From: Paenibacillus donghaensis
GTDB lineage: Bacteria; Bacillota; Bacilli; Paenibacillales; Paenibacillaceae
Length of the DNA stretch: 64,000 bases
Assembly (NCBI RefSeq): GCF_002192415.1
Contig: NZ_CP021780.1
Location: 1,116,001 to 1,180,000, forward strand
Reading direction: 5' to 3'
The position numbers were made by a program, and so were the translations under genes. The notes beneath the pieces are model-generated. The model made no database searches, had not been told where the DNA came from, and saw only the letters and a program-made list of their open reading frames with translations. Numbering within the stretch: position 1 is the stretch's first letter; each line of letters starts with the position of its first letter. Positions 62,041-64,000 of the stretch are shown in pieces.

Positions 62041-63252
62041 ATGGGTGAATATACGGTCACTCCCGACCTGGAGCTGCTGACAGATTCCCGGGGAGATTGT
62101 TATATTTCGAGCGATGAGGCAGGCAGTTATCTGAAGGTCAAGCAGCCGTTGTTCCTGTTTCTCAGCCATCTGGTTACGGTTATCCGCAGCGGGCAGAATC
62201 TGGATGATTATATCCGTAAGGAATGCACAACCCAGGCAGTAGAGGACAAATATAACGAAGGCTTGCGGTTTCTGAAGCAGCATGCACTGGTGTATGAGGG
62301 CGATGAAAGACCAAAGAGGCGGACTACACTGGAGACGGAAATGCTCGGCCACCGGCTTGCTGAGATTGGAGTAAGGGAATACAAAAGCGCACAGCGCTGG
62401 CTTCGGTTCCTCCTGTTCGGACTGCTGGCGGCAAGTGCGGCAATGATGATGCTGAATGGGATATCGCTGGCAAACGGCAGCATCATGAGGGAGATCATCG
62501 CCGGTTACCGCAGTTTTGAGCTGGATCGTCCCTATTATGCACTAATCGTGCTGCCTATCATCCTGGCCGGTATTCTGATCCACGAAGCAGGGCATATTCT
62601 GGTCGCCAGTGCGCTGGGTGTTTCCGTCCGTTCGGTCAGCTTGTTTCTGTTCATGGGGTTTCAGCCTGTTGTGTTCGTCAAGTACAGAAATATGCTGGCC
62701 GCCGGCCGCAAGGTGAAGATCATGATCTATCTGGCCGGGTTTCTGTTCAACCTGCTGACCATCAACGCCAGCCTGGCCTTGCTGATCCATACCGGATCAT
62801 GGATTTACGGGGTATTCATAGCTGTTAACTTTTTTCTGATCGTGGAGAATCTGTCCATTATTAATAATACGGATTTCTATTATGTGCTGTGTGAGCTCTT
62901 TGGGCTTAGATCTTTCAAGCTGAAGGCGCTGGAGCGGCTGGGGGCTTGCCTGAACCGGACCCTGAAGCCGTCGGCCTTCTTCTTCTCCAGAGCTGGGATA
63001 TGGGGCAATCTGTATCTGCTGGCCGGTTATGTGTACCGATTCTTCAGCCTGTATCTGTTCCTGACTCTGATTGGCGGGTTGTTCGCGGATTATCCGTACA
63101 TCCGGCCTGTAGGTCTGCTGCTGTGCGGCGGCTATTTCCTGTTCAGCTTCAACCGGTTCAGGCTAAACATTCAGCACAGCAGCTTTCCCTTGCAGAATGT
63201 GCCTGAGCAGAACGTTCCCGAGCAGAGCCGTGCAAGAGTAGGAGGAGAATAA
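62041..63252 (+). CDS. M50-like membrane metalloprotease with putative RRE/PqqD-like N-terminal domain
   Basis: This 403-residue protein begins with a soluble ~88-residue domain (GEYTVTPDLELLTDSRGDCYISSD...) that looks like a PqqD/RRE winged-helix peptide recognition element. About eight membrane segments follow. The zinc motif HEAGH is at 181-185, and a distal acidic NTDFYYVLCEL around 285 can supply the third ligand. YydH and SkfC show related combinations in RiPP pathways, where they cleave leaders. The ATG at 62041 is preferred; the GTG at 62029 abuts the ribosome site AAGGAA. Its substrate is expected to be the peptide modified by the radical SAM enzyme. Confidence 0.78.
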   Translation: MGEYTVTPDLELLTDSRGDCYISSDEAGSYLKVKQPLFLFLSHLVTVIRSGQNLDDYIRKECTTQAVEDKYNEGLRFLKQHALVYEGDERPKRRTTLETEMLGHRLAEIGVREYKSAQRWLRFLLFGLLAASAAMMMLNGISLANGSIMREIIAGYRSFELDRPYYALIVLPIILAGILIHEAGHILVASALGVSVRSVSLFLFMGFQPVVFVKYRNMLAAGRKVKIMIYLAGFLFNLLTINASLALLIHTGSWIYGVFIAVNFFLIVENLSIINNTDFYYVLCELFGLRSFKLKALERLGACLNRTLKPSAFFFSRAGIWGNLYLLAGYVYRFFSLYLFLTLIGGLFADYPYIRPVGLLLCGGYFLFSFNRFRLNIQHSSFPLQNVPEQNVPEQSRARVGGE

Positions 63253-63253
63253 G

Positions 63254-64000
63254 ATGTTATACAGGGAATGCCGTTTCCGGGCCGCCTATACCTTGTTCCA
63301 GGAGGTCAAACCTGATATTAAGCAGAGTGAGGTCTTTCAGATTCTGGGCGGGATCACTACCTCTGTGTACATGTATCCTATTCACAAGCTGAAGCTGTAT
63401 ATCATGGCAGGGGCCTCAGAGAAGCTGCGGATCGAGAATTTTTTTGACCAATTCGCATTAGATCCCCACAAGCTGGATATTGAACAATTTCTGAGCGAGC
63501 CGGCGGATTTCGAACAATATTTCTATATCCTGCCTATCACTGCCGAGATGCTGAACAGTCGTTCCTTCTCTCATGTGGATACAAGCTTCCTAGGCTGCTC
63601 GTTCGCCATGATCGGCGAGTATAACCGGGAGGAACAGAGGCTGTATCTACCCCATCTTGGAGAAAGTGACAAGGATTGGTTGGACGTCGCCGCTCTCCTG
63701 ACGATGAATGAGTTCAGTAATGAGCTGATGGGACGTTATGTGGTGTACCGGATAGCCAAAAAAGAGCTGTACACCAACCCGGTCTTGGCCGCGTGTATTG
63801 ATCGCCCGTTCCGGGAGCTTGTGCTTGAGAACCTCAGCAACGTGATTCACGGGCTGGAGGTTCCCGAGAAATATAAGGGAGTGCGGGGCGAGGAGGCTTA
63901 TGGGCTGATGATTCGCCATTTCGGGCAGCTGAAGCAGCTTTTGGAACAGCCGGACCACCCGCCTCATTATGAGCAGGCCATGAAATATTACAGAATACAG
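63254..64000 (+). CDS. Unrecognised protein, runs off the window (249 residues visible)
   Basis: An open frame starts at ATG 63254, two bases after the protease gene stop, with GGAGGAG upstream. It is uninterrupted to the last base, so the gene is 3'-truncated by the window. The visible part is soluble, rich in Leu, Glu and aromatic residues (VFQILGGITTSVYMYPIHKL, DEL-rich helices) and has no signal peptide or membrane segment. I recognise no domain. As the last visible gene of the hybrid operon it may be a dedicated tailoring or immunity protein; that is speculation. Confidence 0.8.
   Translation, partial: MLYRECRFRAAYTLFQEVKPDIKQSEVFQILGGITTSVYMYPIHKLKLYIMAGASEKLRIENFFDQFALDPHKLDIEQFLSEPADFEQYFYILPITAEMLNSRSFSHVDTSFLGCSFAMIGEYNREEQRLYLPHLGESDKDWLDVAALLTMNEFSNELMGRYVVYRIAKKELYTNPVLAACIDRPFRELVLENLSNVIHGLEVPEKYKGVRGEEAYGLMIRHFGQLKQLLEQPDHPPHYEQAMKYYRIQ

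Overview
The window looks like chromosomal DNA of a spore-forming, low-to-mid GC Firmicute, most likely Paenibacillus or a close relative. The evidence is a GerAB-type germination permease, a DUF3231 coat-like protein, RNase J, Bacillus-type Zur and Fur boxes, a zinc-independent S14 paralogue, strong AGGAGG ribosome sites and a transporter- and regulator-rich gene content. I see no rRNA, tRNA, CRISPR array or intact transposase.

Layout. 0-7.8 kb: the tail of a LysR regulator, a TetR/NAD(P)-reductase divergent pair, a germination permease, an OmpR-type two-component system, PssA, DedA and small hypothetical genes. 8.1-15 kb: an unusual peptide/opine-type ABC system made of a fused double ATPase, two permeases with long N-terminal extensions, and a solute-binding lipoprotein whose lobes are in circularly permuted order. 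15-17.7 kb: a GH51 arabinofuranosidase with a divergent ArsR-like regulator. 17.7-33.6 kb: a metal-starvation island. It holds a TIGR03943/COG0701 pair split apart by a Cnt-like metallophore importer (Zur-type box), an AraC regulator (Zur-type box), and an ECF-S + two exporter-like ABC half-transporters + ECF-T + double ECF-A operon behind a near-consensus Fur box. It ends with a perfect Zur box before a broken znuC and rpsN2. 33.7-38.5 kb: PTS IIA, a GntR regulator, an RspA/ManD-like dehydratase, PTS IIBC and a maltose acetyltransferase. 38.6-46 kb: a long imperfect hairpin element, an amino-acid permease, DUF3231, cyclomaltodextrinase, a decayed sialidase-like gene, a LysE exporter and RNase J. 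46-52.3 kb: MerR/MFS and TetR/reductase pairs with clear operators, plus small membrane proteins.

52.39-64.0 kb (running off the end): one tightly packed plus-strand operon that is the most novel part. It joins a highly reducing type II PKS/fatty-acid-like set (ACP, ketosynthase, 4HBT thioesterase, FabZ-like dehydratase, chain-length-factor-like inactive KS, FabG-like reductase, CrtI-like FAD enzyme) to a MacB-like ABC exporter, a radical SAM/SPASM maturase, an M50-like membrane protease with a putative RRE/PqqD-like N-terminus, and an unrecognised protein. This looks like a hybrid of a polyene/fatty-acyl pathway and a RiPP-type maturation and export pathway. No precursor peptide is visible in the window.

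All family names are from reading the translated sequence. No database search was run.
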